A stretch of DNA of 64,000 nt from Alcanivorax sp. (GTDB lineage: Bacteria; Pseudomonadota; Gammaproteobacteria; Pseudomonadales; Alcanivoracaceae), in contig CP051239.1 of the NCBI GenBank assembly GCA_017794945.1, positions 1,474,692 through 1,538,691 on the forward strand, read 5' to 3'. Position numbers and translations under genes: made by a program. Shown in pieces: positions 17,919 through 26,882 of this stretch. The notes beneath the pieces were generated by a model. The model searched no databases. It was not told where the DNA came from and saw nothing but the letters and a program-made list of their open reading frames with translations. The stretch's first letter is position 1, and each line of letters opens with the position of its first letter.

Positions 17919-18370
17919 CGCGACAGCCCGGCGACGGCGCCTTCCACCGCGTCCAGATCCGGGATCACCGCCAGGTCGCCGCCCACCTGAACGTACATGG
18001 CTTCCGCCGGGCCGGTGTCGCCGGGCTCTTCCACCGGGTCGCCCTTGTCCACGCGCAGCAGGCGGGGAATCCCCTGCACCACCACGGCGTAAAAGCGGGA
18101 CACGCCGGAAACGGTGTTGATCACCGCGATGCGCGCGTCCGGGCCGATGGCCACCTGGCCGGACTCGTTCAGCTTTTCATAGGAGATCAGCGGCAGGTCC
18201 TGCTCGCGCCAGTTAATCCAGCCGAGCAGCCACTCCGGGCCGTGACCGGGCCGGTCCGGCTGGCGCAGCGGAATCACCTCCGCCACCACGATGTTGGGAA
18301 TCAGCCAGGGCCGGCCGTTCATCGGGATCAGCAGGCTGGGCAGGGACTCGGGAATTTGCGCCTCGGACAT
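17915..18370 (-). CDS. chpC: CheW-like adaptor ChpC
   Basis: 151 residues, a single CheW domain (PNIVVAEVIPLR, LLGWINWREQDLPLISYEKL, ARIAVINTVSG, YAVVVQGIPRLLRVD). CheW proteins couple receptors to the kinase; here it would link a receptor to ChpA. It follows chpB by 9 bp and overlaps the hydrolase gene by 4 bp. Position after chpA-chpB identifies it as ChpC rather than PilI. Confidence 0.88.
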   Translation of the reverse strand: MSEAQIPESLPSLLIPMNGRPWLIPNIVVAEVIPLRQPDRPGHGPEWLLGWINWREQDLPLISYEKLNESGQVAIGPDARIAVINTVSGVSRFYAVVVQGIPRLLRVDKGDPVEEPGDTGPAEAMYVQVGGDLAVIPDLDAVEGAVAGLSR

Positions 18371-18379
18371 GCGACTTCC

Positions 18380-19417
18380 TCAACTTATTCTTGGTTCACC
18401 GGAAACACGGGCCGTTTCGGCCACTTCCCGGCGCACTCGGTCGACCAGTTGCCGCGCCAGTTGTTCCGGTGTGCCACTGTACCCGACGCAGCCGGTTTCG
18501 CGTACCGAATCCGGCTGGCTGCTGACCGCGCAGCTGTCCGCCGACTGCGCCCAGATGGCGGCGCCCTGTGCGGCCAGCCGGGGCGCGGCGATGGCGCCGT
18601 CGTTGCCCATGCCGGAGAACAGAATGGCGCCGTCGCAGTGGCCGAAGCCCTGCGCCAGGCTGCTCATCACCTGGTCGATGCAGGGCGCGTAGGGGCCTTC
18701 CCAGGGCTCGCCGGTGAGCCGCGCCACGCCGTCGGTGTCGAACACCAGGCTTTGCGTGACCGGCGCCACCAGCACCCGGCCGTGGCCGAGCCGGTCACCG
18801 TCGCCGGCCACCTGGCAGTGGAACGGGCTGTCCCGGCGCAGCACCTGGCACAGGGTGTCCAGGAAGCCGCCGTCGATGTGCTGGGCGAGCACGAACGCCA
18901 CCGGCAGGTGTTCCGGCAGACAGTCGAGAAACTGTTTCACCGCCGCCGGGCCGCCCAGGCTGGCGCCCAGCACCCACACCCTTTGCGCCGTGGTGTCGCC
19001 GGCCAGGGCGCGGAACTCGCGCGGTTCGGGAATCGGCGCCGCCAGCGGGGTTTGCGGCACCGCGGCCAGGTTTTCCTCCAGCCCCGGTGCGCCGATATAG
19101 CCCACCAGCTTGGTCATCAGGCGCCGTTCCCAGCGCGGGTAATGGTCGGCGGTGCGGGCCGGCGCCTGGCCGTCGCAGAACAGCAGGGGCGCGGCGGCGT
19201 TTTCCAGCAGGCCGTCGAGAAAGCGCTGCCAGCGGTCCTCCCGGGACAGGTCCACCACCCACAGGTCCAGGGCGTCGGCGGCCAGCCAGCGGTCTTCCAG
19301 ATGTTCCGGGTCGGTGTTGACCACCACCCGGTAGCCCTGGCCCTTGATGGCGCCCGCCAGCAGATGCCCCTGCAGGGTATCGTCGGCGATCACGCCGACC
19401 CGGCCCGGGGCGGCCAT
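18380..19417 (-). CDS. chpB: Chemotaxis methylesterase ChpB (CheB-like)
   Basis: 345 residues. The C-terminal CheB catalytic domain has the nucleophile in VLGASLGGPAAV, a His in LAQHIDGGFLD and an Asp in FSGMGNDGAIAA. It would remove methyl groups from the PilJ receptor, opposing PilK. The N-terminal 110 residues look like a receiver domain (VGVIADDTLQGHLLAGAIKG, LDLWVVDLSRED), though the usual phospho-Asp pocket is not clearly conserved. Its start overlaps the chpA stop by 1 bp. Confidence 0.9.
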   Translation of the reverse strand: MAAPGRVGVIADDTLQGHLLAGAIKGQGYRVVVNTDPEHLEDRWLAADALDLWVVDLSREDRWQRFLDGLLENAAAPLLFCDGQAPARTADHYPRWERRLMTKLVGYIGAPGLEENLAAVPQTPLAAPIPEPREFRALAGDTTAQRVWVLGASLGGPAAVKQFLDCLPEHLPVAFVLAQHIDGGFLDTLCQVLRRDSPFHCQVAGDGDRLGHGRVLVAPVTQSLVFDTDGVARLTGEPWEGPYAPCIDQVMSSLAQGFGHCDGAILFSGMGNDGAIAAPRLAAQGAAIWAQSADSCAVSSQPDSVRETGCVGYSGTPEQLARQLVDRVRREVAETARVSGEPRIS

Positions 19418-22400
19418 CAGTGGCTGGTCTCCCGGGTCTCGCCGAGCAGTTCACGCAGGGTGACCAGCAGCTCGCTCTCCTGGAACGGTTTGCCCAGATA
19501 GCAGTTCACGCCGATGTCGAAGGCCCGCTCCCGGTGTTTCTCGCCGGTGCGCGAGGTGATCATGATGATCGGCACGTCCTTGAGGCGTTCGTCGTGGCGC
19601 ACGTGGGTGGCCACCTCGAAGCCGTCCATGCGCGGCATCTCGATGTCCAGCAGCATGGCGGCGGGGGTGTGCTCTTCCAGGGTGGCGATGGCGTCGATAC
19701 CGTCCTTGGCGGTGATCACCTCGAAGCCGCTGCGTTCCAGCAGGCGGCCGGTCACCTTGCGCACCGTCACCGAGTCGTCCACCACCATCACCAGCGGTGC
19801 CACGCGGCGCTCGTGCTCGTAGTCCGGCGTCTCCGGCTCGGCGGGCAGCGCTTCCTGAGCCTGCGGCAGGGCCGCCTGCTGGGCCTGGGCGGCGCGGATC
19901 AGCGAGTGGATATCGAGAATGATCACCACCGCGCCGTCGCCGAGGATGGTGGCGCCGCTGATGCCAGCCACGCTGGCCAGCTGCGGCCCCACGGACTTGA
20001 CCACCACTTCCCGCGAACCGATCAGGTTGTCCACCACCAGTGCCACGGTGTGATCGGCGCTGCGGATCAGCAGCACCGGCATCGGCTGGCTGTGGTTGTC
20101 CAGGTGCGGCTGGGCCACGTCGTGCACGAACCGGCCCAGATAGTGCAGGTCGTATTCCTGGCCGGCGTAGCGGTAGGCCGGCAGGCCGCCTTCCTGGCGG
20201 GCCTGGAAGTAGTCGCTCAGTTCGTAGGGGCTGACCCGCACGATGCCTTCGATCTGGTTCAGCGGGATGGCGTAGGCGTCCTCGCCGACGCGCACCATCA
20301 GCGCCCGGTTCATGGCCAGGGTGAACGGCAGACGCACCACGAAGCGGGTGCCCTGCCCGGGCCGCGAGTCGATGGTCACCGAGCCGCCCAGCTGTTTGAT
20401 CTCGCTGGCCACCACGTCCATGCCCACGCCCCGGCCGGACAGCTGGGTCACCTGGCTGGCGGTGGAGAAGCCGGCGTGGAAGATGAACTGCTGCACTTCG
20501 TGGTCGGGCAGCGGGGTGTTCTCCGCCATCAGACCCCGTTCGATGGCTTTGCGGCGTACCGCGTCGGTGTCGATGCCTTTGCCGTCGTCGGCCAGGGTGA
20601 TCACCACCTCGCCGCCCTCGCGGGACAGCTCCAGGCTGACGTGGCCGCTCTCTTCCTTGCCGGCGCCAAGGCGCTGCTCCGGGTCCTCGATGCCGTGGTC
20701 CACGGCGTTGCGCAGCATGTGCTCCAGCGGCGCCACCACGCGCTCCATCAGGGTGCGGTCCAGCTCGCCTTCCGGGTTGATCACGTCGAAGGCGACACGC
20801 TTGCCCACTTCGCCGGACACCTGCCGCACGATGCGCCGCAGCCGCGGCACCAGGCGGGAGAACGGCACCATGCGGGTGCGCATGAGCTTTTCCTGCAGGT
20901 CGGTGTTAATGCGCTGTTGCTGCAGCAGCAGGGTTTCCGTGTCGCGGGTGCGATCCAGCAGGGTGTTCTTCAGGTCCAGCAGGTCCGAGGCGGACTCGGA
21001 AAGCTGTTTGGTGATCTGGTGCAGTTCCGAATACTGGTCCATTTCCAGCGGGTCGAAACGGCCGTCGATTTCGCCGCTGTCCACGCCCTTCTGGTAGGTG
21101 GACATGATCTGCGCTTCGGTCTCGGCGTCGAGCCGGCGCAGCTGCTCGTAGAGGCGCACCACGGTGGCGCCCATCTCGCCGATGTTGAAGCCGAACTCGC
21201 TGATGCTCTGTTCCACCCGGCCGCGGTTGATGGAGGTCTCGCCGGCCAGGTTGACCAGCGCTTCCAGCACGTCGGCGCCGACCCGCACCATTTCCTGGGG
21301 CTGTGACTGGGGGCGCCGCTCCTCGCGTTTAACGCCGGGTTGCGCGCTGGCTTCCGGGCGGGTCTCGCGGGTCGCCGGCGGCTGCGCCGGCAGCGGCTGG
21401 GCGGCCGCCGCGCGGCGCAGTTCCACCAGGCGCTCGTTGAGGGCGTCGAATTCCACCGTCATCGCCTGGAAATCGTTTTCGTCCGGGTCGCGCCGCTGGC
21501 TTTCCAGGTTGTGCATCAGGGTTTCGAACCGGTGGCTCATCTCCCCCAGCTCATTAAGACCGGACAGCCGCGCCCCGCCCTTCAGGGTGTGCAGGGCCCG
21601 TTTCAGGTCGTCACTGAAATCCCGGCTTTCCGGGTGATCGCGCCAGGACACCAGGCAGCCGTCGATGATTTCGCAGAGCTCCTCGGCCTCTTCCAGGAAG
21701 ACGTCGAGAATCTCCAGATCCACTTCATCGGGCAGCGGCGTGTCGGGCTCGGCGTCGGCCCCGGCCGGTTGGGACGGCGCCGGTTCGCTGGACGCGGTGG
21801 GCAGCGTGAAAGCGCCCGGGTCGCGCAGATAATCGTGCAGCGCGGTGATCAGGTCGTCGCCGCCGGTCAGCGGTTGCCCGGCGCCGAGCTGGTCGACCAT
21901 CTCCGCCAGCCGGTCGTGGCAACGGTGCAGCAGGTCGAACAGCACCGGCTGCACCGGCAGGCGGTCCAGGGCCAGGGCTTCGTAGAGGGTTTCCAGTTCA
22001 TGGCCCAGGTCGCCGAGGGGCTGCACCTCGGCCATGCGGGCGCCGCCTTTGAGGGTATGCAGATCGCGCTGCAGGGACTGGATTTCCAGGCTGTTGCCGG
22101 TGTCGGTGATCCAGGTGTCCAGGCTGCGGCCGGCGGACTCGAGAATGTCGTGGGCTTCCTCCAGGAAGATCGCCACCAGTTCCGGGTCCCCCTGGGTGCC
22201 GTCGGCGGGCGCCGGGGCGTCGGGCGCGGCGACCGGATCCGGGGCCTGGCGCAACATCGCCTGGCGCAGCGCCTCGATCACCGCCGGCGCGGGCTCCGGC
22301 TTGCCGCCGCTGCGCAGCGTGTCGATCATGTCCGCCAGCCGGTCATGGCCCCGGTGCAGCACGTCGAACAGCGAGGGTGCGGGCGCCGGCTGGTTGGGGG

Positions 22401-25400
22401 CGCCAGCCATCTCGTAGAGGTTTTCCAGCTCGTGGGCGAGATCGCCCACGGCGGTGACGCCGGCCATGCGGGCGCCGCCCTTGAGGGTATGCAGATCCCG
22501 TTGCAGGGCCGCCAGGCTGTCGGTTTCGCCGTGCTCCCAGGCGGTCAGGTGTTCGCTGGATGAGAGCAGCAGGTCTTCCGCTTCTTCCAGGAACAGCAGC
22601 ACCAGCTCCGGGTCCAGCGGCGCGTCGTCGTCGCCGTCGGCGGTCTCCGCCGGCGGCGGCATGCCGCCGCCGGGGCCGTCCGCCCCGGGGGTCTCGGCCA
22701 GGCCGCGCAGGCTGTCCACCAGGCCCAGCTCCGGGCGCACGGTCTGGCCGGCGGCGAGGCAGTCCATCATGTTCATCAGGGCCTCGTGGCCCTCGCGCGC
22801 CAGTTCCAGCAAGGCTTCGCTGAACGGCAGGCGGCCCTGGTTGACGCCGGAATAGACGCTGGCCAACGCCTTGGCCAGGCCGTGGATTTCATCCAGGTTG
22901 GCGGTGCGGGCGCTGTTGGCGAGCAGCTCCAGTTCGTCGCGCAGGCGCGCCAGCTCCTCGGTGTGGCCCGGCTCTTCCGCCCACTGTTCGAGCAGGTTGT
23001 CGGTGTCGATGATCAGGTCCATGCCCTCGGACAGGAACACCGAGAGAATGTGTGGATCGGCGCCGTCGCGGTGCTGGTTGAGCGCTTCACGGGCCTGTAC
23101 CAGGCGTTCGATCAGCGTGGCCGCGTCGCCGGGCAATTCCGTCAGGGGGCCGTCGTGCAGCCGCGCCAGGCCGTCGTGCAGCAGCCGGTGGGTCCGGTCG
23201 ATCATGTCCACGGTATCGGCGTCGGCCCGGCGCCCGCCGTTGACCAGCTCCTTGACCAGCTTCTCCGCCGGTTCCGCCAGCTCGGCCATGGCGTTGATCT
23301 CCGCCATGCGGGCGCTGCCCTTCAGGGTGTGCAGGGCGCGGTGCACCTGGTCGTCCAGGGGGTGCTCGGCGAAGTCCGGGTCGATCTGGTCCAGCCACTC
23401 GCGCACCAGCTCGAGATTGCGCGCCGCCTCGCTGCGGAAGATCTCCAGCAGCACCGGGTCCACCGCGTCGCCGGCGGCTTCGGTCTCCTCGGGGATCTGG
23501 AAATCCAGGGCATCCAGGTCCGCCAGCGGGTCGTCGTCCAGGGGCGGCGTCGCGTCGGGGGCTTGTTCGGACTCCGGCCCGGTGTCGGTTTGCGGCTCCC
23601 GGGGCGCGCCCGGGCGGTCAATGCTCGGCACCGCGTCCAGGTGCTGGCCGTCGGCGAGCGCGAACGCGGCTTCCTGCAGCGGCGTCACGTCGTAGGGCAT
23701 CGGCCGGCGGTGGGCGAAGGCGTCCACCAGATCCGGGATCAGGCCGTGCACGGTGCGCACCAGCTCGATCAGGGTGGCGTCGGGCTCGATGGCGCCGTCG
23801 ATCACCCGGTTCATCATGTTCTCGATCGACCAGGCCAGCTCCCCCACGGTGGTGGCGCCCACCATGCGGCCGGAGCCTTTGAGGGTGTGGAAGGCGCGGC
23901 GGAATTCCACCAGCGCGGTTTCGTCGCCGGTGTTGGCCGCCCAGCGCGGGAAATACTGATCCAGGGCCTCGAGCACTTCTTCGGCTTCCTCGACGAAGAT
24001 CTCGATGATTTCGTCGTCGATCAGCTCTTCGTCGTGTTCCTCGATGCCGCCCTGGTCGGCAGGCTCCGGCGCCGCCGCTTCGTCGGGCGACGCTTCGAGC
24101 GCGTCATCGTCCTGGGGGGCGTCCTCGGTGAGCAGCACCGGCGGTTCGTCCAGTGGCGCATTCAGCGGTTCATCAAGCGGTTCATCCAGCGAATCGGCCG
24201 GCGCGTCCTCGACGTCGTCCGGCTGATCGGCGTGATCCGGCTCTTCGGTTTCCGCCTCGTCGACGGGCTCCGGCAACGGGTAGCCCAGGTCGCTGACGCT
24301 GGCCCGCGCCAGGCCGAGGATGTCATCGCGGGTTTCCGGGTCGTCGCTGAGACGCTCCAGGTAGTACTCCACCGAGGTGATGGCGTCGGCCAGGGTGTCC
24401 ATGCTGCGCCAGTCCGGTTTGGACTGCTCCGCCATCAGCTGCTCTTGGATAAAGCGCACGCACTGGCGAAGAATGTCCGCCGGGCGGTCGAGCTGAACCA
24501 CCTCCAGCCCGCCGCGCACCGCGTTGAGACGGTCGGGCACCGTTTTCAGGTGCTGGTGGTCCCAGTGCGAGGCGATGAATTCGATGATGCCGTCCTTGGC
24601 CTCTTCCAGGCCGGCGCGGCATTCGCGCAGCACCGCGTCCAGGGCCTGGCCCACGTGGCGGGGCAGGTCGGCGCCGGTGGCCGGGGCCGGCCGGCGGCTG
24701 TCGCCGCCGATGCCGGCCAGGGTGGCTTCCACGTAGAGCAGCGCGCCGGCCACGTCCATCAGGGTGTCGCGGTGCGCGGGCCGGCGGCCGTCGACGATCG
24801 CTTCCATCACCTTGAGCTGCTCTTCCACCAGGGTGCGCGGCTGGCCGAGGCCGAGCATGGCCACGGTGTCGGACACCTGTTTCAGGCGGATCGCCTCCGG
24901 CGCCAGCGTGGCCGGGTCGGAATCGCCCTGGTGGACGAACTGCTCCAGGGCGTCCTTGATCTTGGTGAGCTCCTCGGACAGCGCCGTGACCACCGAGCTC
25001 ATGGCCATGGAGTCCGGGCCGGTGAGGCGCTCGCGTTCGGCGTTGACCAGGTCTTCCGACGGCAGCGCGTCGTCGAGCCGGAAACCGGCGCGCACTTCGC
25101 GGATGCGCGGGCTGTCGTGGTCGGCCTTGGCGACGTAATATAGCAGGTTCTTGAGCAGTTCCGTGGGCGCCGGGCGTTCCAGGCTGTCGACGCCGTCGGC
25201 GGCCAGCTCGCGCAGGGTGCGGTCGATCTGGCCGAGCATCTGTTTCACCGAGGTGCCCAGCGCGATGGCGTCCTCCTGCAGGCCCTCCACCAGGGCGTCG
25301 GCGATCCGCCACAGCGGCCCGCGGGCGGCCTCCCCGGTGACCTGCTCGAGCTTGGCGAACACCTTGCGCATATAGGCCAGGTTGCGGTCCATGTCCTCGT

Positions 25401-25947
25401 TGCGCATCACCCCCACCAGGGCGAGCTGGAACATCTGCCGTATCTTGCGGGCCAGTTGCGCGAAGCGCGGGTCGTTGAGCACCGCGTCGGAGAGGCGGCC
25501 GTCGCCCTGGGCGTGCTGCAGGTCCGGTTTGAACAGCGCGGTCTCGGACAGCAGCGCTTCGCCGCGGGCGGCGCGCAGGTCGTTGAGCAGCGGCAGCAGC
25601 ACCAGCGGCAGGTCGCGCCGGCTGCTGGCCACCCGGTCCAGGTAGGGCGGCAGCTGCAGGATCGCCCGCATCAGGGTTTCCTGGCTGTCGGCCACGTTGC
25701 CGACGCGCTGGTCCACCAGTGCCCGGGCCAGCTTTTCCATTTCCTCGGCGAGCAGGGCGGCGCCGTAGAATTCCACCATCTGCAGGGTACCGCACACCTG
25801 GTGCAGGTGGGTCTGGCAAAAGCGCATGCGCGTGGAATCGTTGGGATTGTCCACGAACGCTTCCAGGGCCTGCTGGGCTTGATTCAGTGTCTCCTGAATT
25901 TCCCCCCGGACCCAGTCCAGCGCCAGATAGTCGTGACGGTCGCTCAT
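19417..25947 (-). CDS. chpA: Hybrid multi-HPt histidine kinase ChpA of the type IV pilus chemosensory system
   Basis: 2176 residues, cytoplasmic. Order: N-terminal region with an HPt-like helix at His49; a degenerate HPt-like unit (Asn475 at the phosphosite); Asp/Glu/Pro-rich linker 555-640; five canonical HPt domains with His687, His873, His1153, His1297 and His1453 (HTLKG-type motifs); one degenerate unit between the second and third (Glu1007); dimerisation region about 1550-1690; CheA ATPase (HMLRNAVDHGIE about 1743-1754, LADDGKGID, GRGVGMDVV); CheW-like domain about 1875-2015; and a C-terminal receiver with Asp2101 (MLLDIEMPRMDGF). It would phosphorylate PilG and PilH to control twitching and cAMP signalling. 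P. aeruginosa ChpA is somewhat longer. Confidence 0.95.
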   Translation of the reverse strand: MSDRHDYLALDWVRGEIQETLNQAQQALEAFVDNPNDSTRMRFCQTHLHQVCGTLQMVEFYGAALLAEEMEKLARALVDQRVGNVADSQETLMRAILQLPPYLDRVASSRRDLPLVLLPLLNDLRAARGEALLSETALFKPDLQHAQGDGRLSDAVLNDPRFAQLARKIRQMFQLALVGVMRNEDMDRNLAYMRKVFAKLEQVTGEAARGPLWRIADALVEGLQEDAIALGTSVKQMLGQIDRTLRELAADGVDSLERPAPTELLKNLLYYVAKADHDSPRIREVRAGFRLDDALPSEDLVNAERERLTGPDSMAMSSVVTALSEELTKIKDALEQFVHQGDSDPATLAPEAIRLKQVSDTVAMLGLGQPRTLVEEQLKVMEAIVDGRRPAHRDTLMDVAGALLYVEATLAGIGGDSRRPAPATGADLPRHVGQALDAVLRECRAGLEEAKDGIIEFIASHWDHQHLKTVPDRLNAVRGGLEVVQLDRPADILRQCVRFIQEQLMAEQSKPDWRSMDTLADAITSVEYYLERLSDDPETRDDILGLARASVSDLGYPLPEPVDEAETEEPDHADQPDDVEDAPADSLDEPLDEPLNAPLDEPPVLLTEDAPQDDDALEASPDEAAAPEPADQGGIEEHDEELIDDEIIEIFVEEAEEVLEALDQYFPRWAANTGDETALVEFRRAFHTLKGSGRMVGATTVGELAWSIENMMNRVIDGAIEPDATLIELVRTVHGLIPDLVDAFAHRRPMPYDVTPLQEAAFALADGQHLDAVPSIDRPGAPREPQTDTGPESEQAPDATPPLDDDPLADLDALDFQIPEETEAAGDAVDPVLLEIFRSEAARNLELVREWLDQIDPDFAEHPLDDQVHRALHTLKGSARMAEINAMAELAEPAEKLVKELVNGGRRADADTVDMIDRTHRLLHDGLARLHDGPLTELPGDAATLIERLVQAREALNQHRDGADPHILSVFLSEGMDLIIDTDNLLEQWAEEPGHTEELARLRDELELLANSARTANLDEIHGLAKALASVYSGVNQGRLPFSEALLELAREGHEALMNMMDCLAAGQTVRPELGLVDSLRGLAETPGADGPGGGMPPPAETADGDDDAPLDPELVLLFLEEAEDLLLSSSEHLTAWEHGETDSLAALQRDLHTLKGGARMAGVTAVGDLAHELENLYEMAGAPNQPAPAPSLFDVLHRGHDRLADMIDTLRSGGKPEPAPAVIEALRQAMLRQAPDPVAAPDAPAPADGTQGDPELVAIFLEEAHDILESAGRSLDTWITDTGNSLEIQSLQRDLHTLKGGARMAEVQPLGDLGHELETLYEALALDRLPVQPVLFDLLHRCHDRLAEMVDQLGAGQPLTGGDDLITALHDYLRDPGAFTLPTASSEPAPSQPAGADAEPDTPLPDEVDLEILDVFLEEAEELCEIIDGCLVSWRDHPESRDFSDDLKRALHTLKGGARLSGLNELGEMSHRFETLMHNLESQRRDPDENDFQAMTVEFDALNERLVELRRAAAAQPLPAQPPATRETRPEASAQPGVKREERRPQSQPQEMVRVGADVLEALVNLAGETSINRGRVEQSISEFGFNIGEMGATVVRLYEQLRRLDAETEAQIMSTYQKGVDSGEIDGRFDPLEMDQYSELHQITKQLSESASDLLDLKNTLLDRTRDTETLLLQQQRINTDLQEKLMRTRMVPFSRLVPRLRRIVRQVSGEVGKRVAFDVINPEGELDRTLMERVVAPLEHMLRNAVDHGIEDPEQRLGAGKEESGHVSLELSREGGEVVITLADDGKGIDTDAVRRKAIERGLMAENTPLPDHEVQQFIFHAGFSTASQVTQLSGRGVGMDVVASEIKQLGGSVTIDSRPGQGTRFVVRLPFTLAMNRALMVRVGEDAYAIPLNQIEGIVRVSPYELSDYFQARQEGGLPAYRYAGQEYDLHYLGRFVHDVAQPHLDNHSQPMPVLLIRSADHTVALVVDNLIGSREVVVKSVGPQLASVAGISGATILGDGAVVIILDIHSLIRAAQAQQAALPQAQEALPAEPETPDYEHERRVAPLVMVVDDSVTVRKVTGRLLERSGFEVITAKDGIDAIATLEEHTPAAMLLDIEMPRMDGFEVATHVRHDERLKDVPIIMITSRTGEKHRERAFDIGVNCYLGKPFQESELLVTLRELLGETRETSH

Positions 25948-25975
25948 GCCCTTTCCCCCATGGAACTCAGGCCTC

Positions 25976-26851
25976 TCATTGCCGGCGCCGGAACGCCAGA
26001 GTGTCGGCGAAGTGCACCCTTTCCAGGCGCGGGTCGTGCCAATCGGTGATTTCGCCGGGGCCCAGCACCAGCAATCCGCCGGGCGCCAGGCGCCCGGCCA
26101 ACTGGTTAACGATCTGTCGCTTCCGCCAGCGGCGGAAGTAAATCAGCATGTTCTGGCAAAAAATCAGGTCCATGTCGTCCATCGGGGCCTGATCCAGATT
26201 CAGCACGTTCAGATGGGCGAAGCAGACCCGCTCGCGCAGACTGTCCGCCACCTGCATGGTGTGCGCGTCCGCGTCCTTGAAATAGCGTTCGCGCAGCACC
26301 GGGTCGATCTGCTCCACACGGCGCCGGGGAAACAGCCCGCGGCGCGCCTTGGCCAGGGTCGGCAGGCTGATGTCCGTGCCGGTGATGCCGTAGAACAGTG
26401 CCTTGCCGTGGGCCCGGAACCGTTCGCTGATCAGCATCGCCAGTGAATAGGCTTCCTCGCCGGTGGAGCAGCCCACGCTCCAGGCGTTGAGGGTGGCGCC
26501 GGTGCCCCGTTCGACGGCGAACTGGCCCAGGTAGTCCTCGACCAGCGCGAAGGAGCCGGGGTGACGAAAGAAGCTGGTTTCCTGCACCGTCAGCCGGTCC
26601 ACCAGGGTGGACCATTCCATGGCGCGGGATTCGGTGGCCCCGGTGACCAGCTGTTGGTAATAGGTGTCGTAGTCGTCCAGCCCCAGCTCGCGCATGCGGA
26701 TATTGAGGCTGCTTTCCAGGAACTGCTTGCGCTCCGGCGCCAGCGTCATCCCGGTGCGCTCCTCCAGCAGGGCCTGCCAGAGCTGGAACTGCTCGGCATC
26801 CATGGCGGGGGCGCTCTTGATCGACCAGCGATCTGTCACTGCAAAACCCAT
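25976..26851 (-). CDS. pilK: Chemoreceptor methyltransferase PilK (CheR-like)
   Basis: 291 residues. The N-terminal helical domain (LLEERTGMTLAPERKQFLES) precedes the SAM-binding CheR core: VQETSFFRHPGSF, WSVGCSTGEEAYSLAM, GTDISLPTLAKARRG and FCQNMLIYF. It would methylate glutamates of the PilJ receptor. It lies between pilJ and chpA in the usual pilGHIJK-chpA order, 28 bp from chpA. Confidence 0.92.
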   Translation of the reverse strand: MGFAVTDRWSIKSAPAMDAEQFQLWQALLEERTGMTLAPERKQFLESSLNIRMRELGLDDYDTYYQQLVTGATESRAMEWSTLVDRLTVQETSFFRHPGSFALVEDYLGQFAVERGTGATLNAWSVGCSTGEEAYSLAMLISERFRAHGKALFYGITGTDISLPTLAKARRGLFPRRRVEQIDPVLRERYFKDADAHTMQVADSLRERVCFAHLNVLNLDQAPMDDMDLIFCQNMLIYFRRWRKRQIVNQLAGRLAPGGLLVLGPGEITDWHDPRLERVHFADTLAFRRRQ

Positions 26852-26882
26852 GGTCCCGTCTCCGGAACCGGCTTACGCCGGT

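Noticed and set aside
22786..25143. Long plus-strand open frame opposite chpA
   Set aside because: Low-complexity, no motifs; chpA on the other strand shows ordered HPt domains.
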